This document shows, piece after piece, positions 45,981-57,199 of a DNA stretch of 64,000 nucleotides. Position 1 is the stretch's first letter; the number at the start of each line of letters is the position of its first letter. The translations under genes were made by a program, and so were the position numbers. Origin of the DNA: Lamellibrachia columna (taxonomy: Eukaryota > Annelida > Polychaeta > Sabellida > Siboglinidae). The notes under the pieces were generated by a model, which worked only from the letters and a program-made list of their open reading frames with translations, was not told the origin of the DNA and did no database searches. The stretch spans positions 5,864,890 through 5,928,889 of the forward strand of contig OY759263.1 of the NCBI GenBank assembly GCA_963662155.1. The letters are read 5' to 3'.

Positions 45981-46108
45981 TATAAGCCCCTGTCAAAAAA
46001 GGTCAACTCATCATCAGAGGCCACCTTGCCGTGCAGCAAGTAATACCCCCCACGAGAGGCCACCCTCCTTATAAGACCATTGCCTCTTTGCAGAAGGGGG
46101 ACTACTAT

Positions 46109-46121
46109 GTGTGTGTTTGTG

Positions 46122-46156
<35 letters not shown>
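46109..46156. repeat. GT/GTGC microsatellite
   Basis: A short GT run followed by about 9 GTGC units. Confidence 0.9.
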
Positions 46157-46159
46157 TGT

Positions 46160-47450
46160 TGTGTATCCTGCAGGCAGTTTGATAAATAAAATGTCCTGCG
46201 TCTGGTGTCGTTTTTGGGAAACTGGGCACTCCCTCTTTTTCAAAGTCTGCATCCACCCATGGCCATGCTGACTTACTGTCGCTTCTTTCACGGCAATATG
46301 CATAGCACTCTTTGCGCATTAGTCGAAATCTCCGTGGGAAACAGGCCAGTTACCCCCGGTATTTTCCGTACACCACTGGTTAGACACACAAGGCACACAT
46401 ACAATCCCACGTACTCTCAATGACGCCTGACACACAGACGCACACGCGCAAGCACGTCATCCTGGGGCGATTGGTCTTGCATTGCATAGTACCGCATTAC
46501 ACATTCAAGGTCATTGGTTGGATGTCTGAATAACATTCACGGCCGTGTGTGTGCGTGCGTGCGTGTGTGCATGCACAGTAAATAGATAATGAATACATAA
46601 ATAATAGTTACGTTCGAAATATATTCAATTAGCCAGACGAACGCAGTAGCGACACCTAGCTGTAAACCTACTAACGAACTTATTATTTGGAAACAACGCT
46701 AGATGGCAGCTCCTACATCTATCAAATGTAGACGGCTGCTGGAAAGTATTTATAAAAACGGAAAAGTACAAATACAAGAACATAACAACTTTCATACTAA
46801 GTATCATACCAATAATTCCAACTGCAGTCCCCTGTTTCTGGCCTGTTTTCAAGCATCCTGTCGATGTGAATTAAAAACTCTTTGGGCTTTATCAAGTTTA
46901 TTTACGTCCGAGTGTACGTTATAATTTAATGAGCTATGGATGTAAATGAACTTATGAAATATCCTGCAAATCACGTCACTTGCAAATGTTCACTTTTTGT
47001 GAAAACAGATAAGATCTCTTTCGTAATTTTGGTAAAATACATTCGGTAGGCTACGCCACCTACGAAACAAAATTATTAAACATCCTAGAAAAGGTTTACT
47101 AATTTAATGGGATATCAGCCGATTTTCTTGTGCCACCGTGGGTGGTATGTGTCGGTTTAGGCGACTGGAATTAATTTGAAAAAAATAATATACATAGGTC
47201 AATATACAAATGAAGGAATTTGCCCTCACACCGACGAATTGCGACGTCGAGAGATTCACGAAGACACGGCGTCAGGGGCTTGGCGTCAGGGGCTTGGCGC
47301 GAGGAGGACGGTTTAAGTCGACGCGGTAAAGAGAGCAACTCCATGACAGTGATCAGACAACGACTGTCGAAGAATGCTCCCTTCATCGATTGACCTGCTC
47401 TCGACACGGCCTCGTCTACTTCAGTCCTGCCCGCCTTGATGACGACGACA
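46160..47450. other. Intergenic DNA, nothing recognised
   Basis: Short mixed CACGCA/GTGCGT stretches near 46433-46460 and 46540-46572, otherwise no gene or array. It contains the 25-bp partner of the insert at 45856 (47362-47386). Confidence 0.4.
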
Positions 47451-47510
47451 AACCGACAACAACAACGACGACGGCGACGACTGCGACGACGACGACGACG
47501 ACAAGAGCAA
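47450..47510. repeat. CGA/CAA trinucleotide repeat
   Basis: ACAACAACAACGACGACGGC leading to a run of CGACGACGA. Confidence 0.9.
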
Positions 47511-47589
47511 TCTGACACTATTGTGTAGATTGACGTTCAAATGACGTTGCTGGGATTGATACAAACCACTGATGTTGCCGCGGCTACCG

Positions 47590-47800
47590 CTGCAGCTAGC
47601 ACATCCACTACTACTAGCGCGGCCACTACAACCACCACGGCCACTACCACGGCCATTCCGACTAGCACGGCCACTACCACGGCCATTACGACTAGCACGG
47701 CCACTACGACTAGCACGGTCACTACTGCGGCCATTACTATGGCCACTAACACGGTCACTGCCACTAAACCGACCACTAAAACGGTCACGGCCAATACTAC
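47590..47800. repeat. ACGGCCACTAC-type short-unit minisatellite
   Basis: Irregular repetition of CACGGCCACTAC and CACGGCCATTACGACTAG. It is in-frame with a Thr/Ala-rich frame (47541-47912 +) that has no other coding evidence. Confidence 0.85.
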
Positions 47801-47871
47801 CGTCAAAGTAAAGACACAGTTGGTGCTCAGTGCTGTACCCGGGCTTTTAAAATCTCTAAAAAAGACACTTC

Positions 47872-48010
47872 ATCCTAGGCCACACGTTACCTTAGGCCAC
47901 ACTTCACCCTAGGCCACACTTCATCATAGGCCATACGTTACCCTAGGCCACACTTCACCCTAGGCCACACTTCTCCCTAGGCCACACGTTACCTAGGCCA
48001 CACTTCAACC
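47872..48010. repeat. 17-bp minisatellite, about 8 copies
   Basis: The unit is TAGGCCACACTTCACCC, with CATCC or CGTTACC variants. Confidence 0.92.
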
Positions 48011-48201
48011 CCGGCCAACACAAACCTGTTCATTCCACAACCGGTTTGTCTTATATTGGAAGCATTCAACCACACTTCAATCTCTGCGCAACGTTCAGAC
48101 ATTGTACCGAGTAACACAATCGTTGATATTTAAACTCGTTTCCAATTATCGGGCCGGTGTCCGCGGCACGCCCGAGCGCGCAAGCCGTGAATACATACAT
48201 A

Positions 48202-48321
48202 ATGCGCGGCGTTCAGGCGGGTCGCGCCGTGCTGAGGTACACCGCAGTCGTCATTACCGGCCGGGTCGGGTTGAAGGGTGTAAGCGATCCGTCGCAACCA
48301 TTAGCAGCACCGGGTCGACAG
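48202..48321 (+). CDS. Possible first coding exon of an unrecognised gene (weak)
   Basis: A CpG-rich stretch has an ATG at 48202 and an open frame that reaches a consensus donor CGACAG|GTGAGG in phase 0. That phase fits the exon starting at 51141. The peptide (AVLRYTAVVITGRVGLKG in the middle) is not recognised. Frames in two phases are open here, so base composition alone may explain it. If real, its 2.8-kb intron holds the trinucleotide tract and the hAT-like element. Confidence 0.2.
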
Positions 48322-48419
48322 GTGAGGCGACTGACAGCCCGGAATGCATAATGCCTGCCCCGGGACTCGCTCCGTGAACGCTCAATCTCTGTCTGAGCTT
48401 GTCCATTAGACCACTGTAG

Positions 48420-48730
48420 ATGATGATAGTGGTGGTGATGATTGTGATGATAATGATGACGAAGACGACGACAACGACCATGACGATGATGATGATGTTG
48501 TTGATTTTGATTATGTTGATGATGTTGTTGTCGTGGTTGCTGTTATTGTTGCTGCCGCCGCCGCCGCCGCCGCCGCTGCAGCTGCTGTTGTTGCTGCTGC
48601 TGCTGCTGCCGCCGCTGTTGTTACTGCTGCTGCTGCTGCTGCCGCCGCCGCTGCTGCTGCTGGTGATGCAGCTGCTATTGTTACTGCTGCTGCTGCCGCT
48701 GATGATGATGACGATGATGACAATTACGAC
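48420..48730. repeat. Mixed trinucleotide tract (GAT/GAC, then CTG/CCG, then GAT)
   Basis: GATGATGAC-type repeats (48420-48530) pass into interrupted CTG, TTG and CCG repeats (48530-48700) and back to GATGATGAC. Long Leu, Ala or Ser frames on both strands are artefacts of the repeat. Confidence 0.92.
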
Positions 48731-48734
48731 GATG

Positions 48735-49260
48735 ATGGTAATGACATTGAATAGCTGTCTTAGTCAACGGGCTGTACTCTCCACATTTCTGAATCTGTGT
48801 CCATTGCGGGTCGGTAAAGAAAAGTTGTAATATCAGCCAAAATGTTCTCAAATTTGGCTTTGTTTAGTTTAGAAAGTTTCATGCGTGCAGATTAGCTACG
48901 ACACGACGTAGACGTGTTCAGTGAATAACCGTTTCGCGAGGCAATGAACTTGAACAAATACGAAAATATTAGCTACGTTTCAGACACTTAGAATGCTAGA
49001 AACCGAATAAGTAATGAAAGTATACGCCATTTTCTTGCAATTTGTCAAATAAGAATCTTAGGCAGTCAGGCGACTGAATATCTCGACCATGTTCTGTAAC
49101 GTGCGTGCAATGATTTTTTGAACCCCATAAGCGCAAACTGGGATCGTAGTTTAATGGTTGTTATTTGACAAGGAGCAGTCGTATTTTATTTGCCGTTATT
49201 AAAGAATGTAATGCCTACATTAAGTAGGGTGGGTTTATCCAAGCTCTCTTTTTTGGACGG
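48735..49260. other. Intergenic DNA, nothing recognised
   Basis: No coding frame, array or RNA gene was seen. Confidence 0.4.
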
Positions 49261-49271
49261 ATAATAACAAC

Positions 49272-49446
49272 ATTTTATTATTATCACTGTTAGGTCATTT
49301 TATTATTATCACTGTTAGGTCATTTTATTATTATCACTGTTAGGTCATTTTATTATTATCACTGTTAGGTCATTTTATTATTATCACTGTTAGGTCATTT
49401 TATTATTATCACTGTTAGGTCATTTTATTATTATCACTGTTAGGTC
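49272..49446. repeat. 25-bp minisatellite, 7 copies
   Basis: The unit is TTTTATTATTATCACTGTTA plus GGTCA. The copies are almost perfect. Confidence 0.96.
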
Positions 49447-49667
49447 ATCTCCTCTGCGACATCGCGTGGCCATCGTCATCTGTATCAACATATCCACTAT
49501 AAGTGAAGTTCTAAATGCAGCATGGTGACATAAATATAAAACAATCGCCCATATATTTGCTCTTATCGTGAGTTGGTTTGACGTTAGTTCGTGTCCCGGT
49601 CCCGCCACGTCGTAGAGAATGCGTGATTTTGTGCAAGTCGCCGCAGACTTGGTCATGCGTCAGCGAC

Positions 49668-49713
49668 GCTGTGGTAGCGCGACGCTGTGGTAGCGCGACG
49701 CTGTGGTAGCGCG
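49668..49713. repeat. 17-bp direct repeat, 3 copies
   Basis: The unit is GCGACGCTGTGGTAGC with one extra base between copies. Confidence 0.9.
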
Positions 49714-49932
49714 ACGAGATTTGATTTCACTGAGCACAAAACGGCACTTATGCGTTTTACGTGCGTCAGACACAACGACGAAGCTCGACAGTAAACACAG
49801 TCCGTTCACTCAAGCGAGAATATTTGAAATCCGCAGCTGAGTAGAATCGGTGATGAGAAGATATGAACAAACAAATACGTTGACGCCGACAACGCGACCT
49901 AAGTGGACTTGACGCTACGCAATGCTTGCCCT

Positions 49933-50647
49933 CAGTGGCGTATTTAGAGGGGGGGGGGCATTGAGCCGTGACACCCCTTTTGGCTTAAATGTTTGGATTT
50001 TTCCCCGTATTTCTCCGTTGGGCCGCTACATGGTAGCATGGGTGACCAGACTTGGCCCCCCTTTGGCCTCCCCCTTTGGCCTCCCCTTTGGCCTCCTCCT
50101 TTGGCCTCCCCCTTTGGCCTCCCCCTTTGGCCTCCCCCTTTGGCCTCCCCCTTTGGCCTCCCCTTTTGGCCTCCCCTTTGGCCTCCCCCTTAGGCCTCTC
50201 CCTTTGGCCTCCCATTTTGGCCTCCCCCTTAGGCCTCCGCCTTTGGCCTCCCTTTTGGCCTCCCCCTTTGGCCTCCCTTTTGGCCTCCCCCTTTGGCCTC
50301 CACCTTTGGCCTCCCATTTGGCCTCCCCCTTTGGCCTCCCTTTTGGCCTCCCCCTTTGGCCTCCCCCTTTGGCCTCCCCCTTTGGCCTCCCCCTTTGGCC
50401 TCCCCCTTTGGCCTCCCCTTTTGGCCTCCCCTTTGGCCTCCCCCTTAGGCCTCTCCCTTTGGCCTCCCATGTTGGCCTCCCCCTTAGGCCTCCGCCTTTG
50501 GCCTCCCTTTTGGCCTCCCCTTTGGCCTCCCCCTTTGGCCTCCCCTTTTGGCCTCCCCTTTTGGCCTCCCCTTTTGGCCTCCCCTTTTGGCCTCCCCCTT
50601 TGGCCTCCCCTTTGGCCTCCCCTTGGGAGCTCCGTGATACGCCACTG
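49933..50647. mobile_element. hAT-like non-autonomous element filled by a satellite (715 bp)
   Basis: The left end CAGTGGCGTAT and right end ATACGCCACTG are perfect 11-bp inverted repeats. The left end resembles the solo end at 17413. The flanking 8-mers (CTTGCCCT and CCTGCTTC) are not a clear target duplication. Nearly all the interior is a TTTGGCCTCC satellite. There is no transposase. Confidence 0.65.
50055..50625. repeat. 12-13-bp minisatellite with a ~260-bp higher-order copy
   Basis: The unit is CCCTTTGGCCTCC, about 45 copies. A marked stretch with CTTAGGCCTCTCCC, CCCATTTTGG and CCTCCGCC occurs at about 50187-50275 and again about 260 bp later, so a block has been duplicated. Long Pro/Leu/Ala frames are artefacts. 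Confidence 0.95.
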
Positions 50648-50744
50648 CCTGCTTCGGACAGTCAAACAATTGCATAACAAACGACAGATACGTACAACGT
50701 AAATTTACCTGTGAAATGTTCCTTACTGTTCCTTCCACCACCAA

Positions 50745-50925
50745 CTGGACTTCGCGGGGAAGAATTCAGCCACGCTGCAATTACTGCGCGAAGTCTGTTC
50801 GTTCACGTACAGTAGATCGACCACTGTTTCTTGTCAGATAACCATTTAAGTAACTGAATGAGCCGAAGTAACGACGAGTGAACGAAGTTGCCCAAGGTTC
50901 GATACGGCAATAGGAGGAGTCGATA
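50745..50925 (-). mobile_element. Decayed SINE body, same family as 28.7 kb
   Basis: Plus-strand landmarks TTCAGCCACGCTGCAATTAC, TGCGCGAAG, CGAGTGAACGAAGTTGCCCA and AGGTTCGATACGGC follow the same order as the SINEs at 23.3 and 28.7 kb but are diverged. The tRNA-like head is not recognisable beyond a B-box remnant. Confidence 0.65.
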
Positions 50926-51140
50926 ACCATCAATTTTGTGGAACAATGCAAAGCGACTAAATCATAATTGTTCTAATGAAGTTGGACATGGAGATGACAG
51001 TTATCGTGTAATAGTTGGACAACAACAACGTTGATGTCTTGTTGTTTTCGGCAATTCACTTTCTCTACAAGCTATTTCACAGACGATTATAATTTTTCTT
51101 TTAACACAACTATTACGATTAACTCACTTCAGTGTTTCAG

Positions 51141-51718
51141 CCACCACCGTTGCTTTCTGGAACTGAAGCCGTGGATGAGCCTGTATCCCTCTCGTCTCCA
51201 GATACGGAGTCGGCCACGTATGGGACAGCCTGTTTGCCACACCATCTAGCGGGCAAAAGGAAAAGTCCCAGAATTCAGTTCCCGAAGAAGGCAACTGGTG
51301 GTTACGGGATCATGCCTCAGTTAGACTTCCTGGTGTGTTACAGACGAATGTAGGGCACAGTAATTTTAGATATGTGTAATTTAAAAAAAATCATATCATC
51401 TGACATAACTGCATTTGAGCAGACACATTGGCAAGTTTGCTGGTAGAACATGTTAGCAGTGTAACCGTGGATTTTCTTATAATCGTGCAAAACGTTAATA
51501 TGGTCACCAATGGGAAACATAACAGTAGGCTGAACCCTTACTGAAACGTTGACGTGAGTTAACTTGAATAGTTATGTTAAAAGAACATCCATAATCATGT
51601 ATTCCTCCAGCTTGATGAACAGTTTCAGCAATATTTCACTGGCGCTTTTGGACGTGCTGTCCACCTGTCATCGACACCAGATGGAACCTTCTTAATTTTG
51701 ACAAAACGATTTAAATAA
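51141..51718 (+). CDS. Two-exon 3' end of an unrecognised gene
   Basis: Exon 51141-51332 (acceptor CACTTCAGTGTTTCAG, donor CTG|GTGTGT) and exon 51611-51718 (acceptor TATTCCTCCAG, stop TAA at 51716-51718) join in phase 0. The first codes for EAVDEPVSLSSPDTESATYG, then KRKSPRIQFPKKATGGYGIM and PQLDFL. The second codes for LDEQFQQYFTGAFGRAVHLS and STPDGTFLILTKRFK. Codon use and acidic/basic composition look like a real protein, and the frames close where splice sites predict. No domain is recognised. The upstream exons are unknown (one weak candidate at 48202-48321). Confidence 0.45.
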
Positions 51719-51719
51719 T

Positions 51720-52570
51720 CGAGGATGTTAATCATATTTGTCAGGCAGGTAAGATCAGGTGACACCGTTCGGTTCGTGCAGACTACAACCAGGACACTGC
51801 CTGCAACACTCACCACCAGTAGACTTCGGGATACCCATGGAGTGGTCAGAGAAGAACACAATGCATCATTTGGCTTGATGAGATACTACCTAAATAGCTG
51901 ATCACAGCTAAACTACTGGGTCGACGACAGGTTTTTTCCATTCCCTTGTGTGGGATACTTTACTTCCCCTGGCATAGGCACCAGATAACTTTTTGTCTAT
52001 CTTCCGAACGAAACATGCCTCAAATAGATAACTCCTCTCCCGGTGATTCACCACTGGACTCTGGCAGTTCGCCACATCTTGCTGATAAAAGCTGTTTTAA
52101 GTTGTTTGCTTTAAGACTTTGCATAAAAGGGAGGCGCCGAAACACTTGTATGTCTTACGGTGTGGTATGTCTACTGGTCTCAATCTCCGCATTACCACTG
52201 ACTGCTCGCTAGATGACGTGTCTGTTTATTCTGAACGGCCTCTTACTTTTTGCCTGCTTTTTAGGATGGGGGTTAAGTTTGAATACTACATTTTATGACC
52301 CGCTTTATGTCACCGTTCTTTTTAATATATAACGTGCCTTTCATAAATGAGGCTTAAACAAGCGTACATAAAACATTATTTTCATGGGTAACGTAAGTGC
52401 ATTTAGTTTATATTGGCAACAAAATTAAAGCACATTCACGCTGTATAACTCATGCATATCATTAACATCGTCATCCAAGTTTTCGTATAATCTAGAAATG
52501 GCACGTCCACTTGTCATACCGATATTAGTAATCACACAAGCTTACGTAAAGAATATACGTCACTTGTAGT
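51720..52570. other. Intergenic DNA, nothing recognised
   Basis: The minus-strand frame 51625-51861 overlaps the plus-strand exon above and is a shadow. Nothing else is supported. Confidence 0.4.
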
Positions 52571-52579
52571 TTTGTATTC

Positions 52580-52676
52580 ATCCGTGCTTTCACTGAGTGT
52601 CCCTTGCACTGGCTCAGTTGCCCTACTTAATGCTTTCACTGAGTGTCCCTTACACTGGCTCAGTGGCCCTACTTAA
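52580..52676. repeat. 45-bp direct duplication
   Basis: CTTTCACTGAGTGTCCCTT, then CACTGGCTCAGT and GGCCCTACTTAA, occurs twice in a row. Confidence 0.92.
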
Positions 52677-52856
52677 GTCGCTCAGGTGGGCGACAGACGG
52701 GTCTGCTAACTGCTGACGTCTCCTTGGAATTTCCGCATGACAGCGACCTCTTGCAAGTTTAGGCAGCACGTACAAATATGTGTGTGTACACACTCGGGCG
52801 TATGGGTGGTCCGAAGTTAGATCAGACCTACCACAGTCACAAGAAACGATGACGGG

Positions 52857-52922
52857 CAGACAAACAGACAGACGGATAGCCAGCCAGCCAGACAGACAGA
52901 CAGACAGGCAGGCAGGCAGACA
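52857..52922. repeat. CAGA/CAGC/CAGG tetranucleotide microsatellite
   Basis: Runs of CAGC, CAGA and GGCA tetramers. Confidence 0.93.
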
Positions 52923-52973
52923 TCAACGCACATACAGGTAACACACTACTCAGGATGTTGCTATAAGCTGACG

Positions 52974-53320
52974 ACTTACCCCAGTGCTCCGTCGGTCCAG
53001 CACACGACAACGGGCAGGAGCAGGTCCGCTTCCTCCACCCGTCCGACTGCTGTCACGAGTAGTCTCTGACTCACCCTCGCCCGTCTCGCCGCCCCGTAGC
53101 CGCAGAAGGGGGCCGTATCAACGTGACGTCACAGACAACAATACGACTTCACATAGCGCGAGTGGATCGCGTTACGTCCAGTTTCGGATTCATCGATTCA
53201 CTTGCTCGCCATTTAATTAGCGCAGGCGCCCGATTAATTGTATCGGTTACGGCGTGACGAATGTCCAGCATCAGAATTCAACCCCTCGTGGGCCGACGCG
53301 GACGACCACGTGACTGGGAG
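52974..53320 (-). promoter_or_regulatory. CpG-rich segment with CRE and E-box; possible minus-strand first exon
   Basis: This stretch is GC- and CpG-rich against an AT-rich background. It contains a full CRE palindrome TGACGTCA at 53124-53131 and a CACGTG E-box at 53307-53312. On the minus strand, a strong donor (GCACTGGG|GTAAGTCG, donor bases 52979-52974) could end a first exon that starts in the CpG-rich part. The downstream exon of such a gene was not found. Confidence 0.3.
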
Positions 53321-53529
53321 GATCGTCGGAAATCCAACACGTTCCGACAATTGAAAGGATGAATTAGCAACGCTTGGCATCCAGTGAACAAGCATTTTCA
53401 AAGCTCCTTTCGTAGTAGAAAATAGTTGCGTTGGAGGGTGATTTCAGCAACGAATAAAGGTGTTGTTTGTTGCTGGCTACGCGCGGAATGCCATGGTGAT
53501 GGTGTAGATATAGCTACGCTACGTAGACG

Positions 53530-53900
53530 TTGCACATGATTTCAAACAAGCTCTTGTAAATCCCCTCATCAAAAGACAAACTCGGATCAAAAATGACTTA
53601 TATAGTTACCGTCCTGTCTCCAATCTCAGTTTTTTGTCAAAATTATTGGAAAAAAGTTGTTGCTAATCGCCTTTATGGATATATATTTATGAACAAACGA
53701 TCTATCCAATGTGCATATAAACGAGTTCACCTTACTGAAGCGGCTCTTATCAAGATACACAATGATATATTTGACAACATAGACAACAGTACAGTCATTG
53801 CACCCACTTTACTAGATCTCTCAGCTGCTTTTGCTGCGATTGATTATTCAATCCTTTTCTCCATGAGGTTTCGGCATTTCTGGTTTCTCTTTTTATAGAC
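53530..53900 (+). mobile_element. LINE reverse-transcriptase N-terminal fragment
   Basis: The plus-strand frame reads KNDLYSYRPVSNLSFLSK, LLEKVVANRLYGYI after a frame change, CAYKRVHLTEAALIKIHND and LLDLSAAFAAIDYSILF, the finger and first palm motifs of a LINE reverse transcriptase. The catalytic Asp-containing AFDTID motif has become AFAAID. It stops at 53898. The rest of the element is absent. Confidence 0.9.
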
Positions 53901-53918
53901 AAGTCCTTAATAATTGGG

Positions 53919-54240
53919 GGGCAGCCGTGGCCTAGTGGTTAAGGTGTTGGACTCTAAATTCAAGGGTTGTGAGTTCAAGACCCACACTGGTCACGGTTCG
54001 TTTTCGAAGCTTAGGCAATTTCGTTTACCCTACTTTGCTTCAGTCCACTCAGCTGTAAATGAGTACAAACGCTGTTTGGAAGGTACCTGCGATGGACTAG
54101 TGTCCCGTCCAGGAGAGTCAGTATAACTGCACTCCAAGTTGCTTCGCACTACAGAAACCAGGTTTAAGCACTGGCCATATAAGCCTTCATGGCTTCCTAA
54201 GGCGTAATGCCTGGGGGTGACTTTACCTTTTACCTACCTT
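53919..54240 (+). mobile_element. tRNA-derived SINE, about 320 bp
   Basis: The head has an A-box (TGGCCTAGTGGTTAAGG) and a B-box (GAGTTCAAGACCC) spaced as in tRNA genes. The body has TTCGAAGCTTAGGCAATTTC and CACTCAGCTGTAAATGAGTA, which parallel the body of the SINEs at 23-29 kb. The 3' part ends GGTGACTTTACCTTTTACCT. It is inserted directly after the LINE fragment. Confidence 0.88.
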
Positions 54241-54312
54241 AATAATCATAACATCAGTATAAATAGCGAATGGTTATGAAGATATCGATAAAAAAATTTT
54301 TTGTGGGGTAGT

Positions 54313-54433
<121 letters not shown>

Positions 54434-54450
54434 TCTCGTGTGTGCGTGTT

Positions 54451-54938
<488 letters not shown>

Positions 54939-54984
54939 CTGCTTTTTATTGCCACGCATACACCCGCGCACGCACAAACACACA

Positions 54985-54987
54985 CAA

Positions 54988-55038
<51 letters not shown>

Positions 55039-55039
55039 C

Positions 55040-55130
<91 letters not shown>
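54985..55130. repeat. CACG, AC and TA microsatellites
   Basis: GCAC units (to about 55026), an AC run (to about 55040), then a TA run to 55129. Confidence 0.95.
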
Positions 55131-55132
<2 letters not shown>

Positions 55133-55302
55133 TGGTAGCCATCTTTATTTTTTATGATTTGGAGCCATCCTTTAGCTAAAAAGGAGGCAAATACTAAAAA
55201 ACGTCACAGGGATTAACAGCGTCCTCAAATAAGTGAGAAAGAGCGGCGCGAGGAGAAAGAGCGGCGCGAGCGAGATAATGAAACAAGAATTCTCCTTTTG
55301 TC

Positions 55303-55604
<302 letters not shown>

Positions 55605-56712
55605 CGATAACGCATACACAAATCCAATGCGAAATCTCAAACAAACGTGTTATTTTGCCAGAAACAAGACTAGTCTAGTAAACAAAAGCCAAAATATGTT
55701 GCATGAGTTGAGTTTGGACGCAAATAGCACGGCCATATCCTATTGGCAAGAATAGGAATAGGTGTATACGAATGCATTTTCTTCTGGCGAGCAAATATTG
55801 TCAGAATACCGCACTCGTGATATAATGTTATCTAACAGTATGGCGCGGTTCATGAAATTAAGATGTTGTGTGTTCAACAAGATTTTGCTAGTAAACCACT
55901 GGTGTGATATTCGTACTTGTAATTACAAATGGTTATATTTAAGTAACTCTTATAGGTGTATAGGCCGAAAACCATGACTTTTAGTATCGGTTTGTAGTAA
56001 GGCAGTGCATAGTTGTTAAGAATTATTTAGCAAGTGTACACTGGATAATACTGGTCTGTTGCTGGCAGGTGAATTTCCCTTCAACCCAGTTTCAGACGTG
56101 TCTCCGCACACAGCGCCTCTAGCGGACACAAACTAGTATAATCTAAGCGGAACAGCTGGTGATCTTGCGTTAATGAACTGCTGCCGACACCGTGACAGTC
56201 TAAAATGGCGATTAAGCTTCGCACGTGTGGGCCGAAGCGTTTGTCTTTAACTAGGCCAAGTTTCTATTATCTCTGTGAATAGTCAACTCCCGCGAGTGGG
56301 CTGGTTCTGGTACTGTGTGTTTAACAATTTAAGCCTTGTTGTTCCGACATCAAAGCATGTGTTCGTTTAATTCCGAAATCTCGTTGCATGATTATCTAAT
56401 TTCACGGTTATGTGATGACTAAATAGTGACAGTTCTGGAGATCGGGTTTGTTTCGTTTGACTGGGTACTCGTTGATAGTGGGTGGTGTCAAGTAATCGTG
56501 TCAGGTTGCAACTTTCCAGGGTTCCGCCAAAACCAACAAACACGCAAGTGGTCACACGTATGTAATGTATGGCAAACCGTAGTATATAAATATGTGTAGT
56601 ATTTTAAACATAGTGCTTCTTTAAGATTGTATCGTACCGATAATATTGCTATAGCATATAGATTATAGCTACATATCCCTGCACATATAATCCTAATTTA
56701 TTTTATAAGTGT
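55605..56712. other. Intergenic DNA, nothing recognised
   Basis: No supported gene, array or RNA. Confidence 0.4.
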
Positions 56713-56715
56713 TTT

Positions 56716-57197
56716 TTAGTTTGGTAAGTTTGGGTACTCTGGTAAGTTTTGGTAATCTAGTAAGTTTGGGTACTCTGGTAAGTTTTGGTACTCTGGTAAA
56801 TTTTGGTACTCTGGTAAGTTTGGGTACTCTGGTAAGTTTTGGTACTCTGGTAAGTTTGGGTACTCTGATAAGTTTTGGTACTCTGGTAAGTTTCGGTACT
56901 CTGGTAAGTTTCGGTACTCTGGTAAGTTTCGGTACTCTGGTAAGTTTTGGTACTCTGGTAAGTTTGGGTACTCTGATAAGTTTTGGTACTCTGGTAAATG
57001 TTGGTACTCTGGTAAGTTTTGGTACTCTGGTAAGTTTGGGTACTCTGATAAGTTTTGGTACTCTGGTAAGTTTGGGTACTCAGATAAGTTTTGGTACTCT
57101 GATAAGTTTTGCTACTCTGATAAGTTTTGGTACACTGATAAATTTTGGTACTCTGGTAAGTTTGGGTACTCTGGTAAGTTTTGGTACTCTGGTAAGC
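56716..57197. repeat. 18-bp minisatellite, about 27 copies, each with a donor-like GGTAAGT
   Basis: The unit is GGTAAGTTTTGGTACTCT, with TTTGGG, TTTCGG and GATAAG variants. Since 18 is a multiple of three, artefact frames are open on both strands. Confidence 0.97.
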
Positions 57198-57199
57198 AG

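Noticed and set aside
47541..47912. Mucin-like Thr/Ala-rich protein
   Set aside because: The composition follows from short ACGGCCACTAC repeats, and no signal peptide or conserved flank was found.
49922..50744. Pro/Leu-rich or Gly/Lys-rich proteins of 216-251 codons
   Set aside because: All come from the 12-13-bp satellite inside a hAT-like element, and both strands are open.
53919..54010. Functional tRNA gene
   Set aside because: The A- and B-boxes are present, but no cloverleaf acceptor stem closes, and a SINE body follows.
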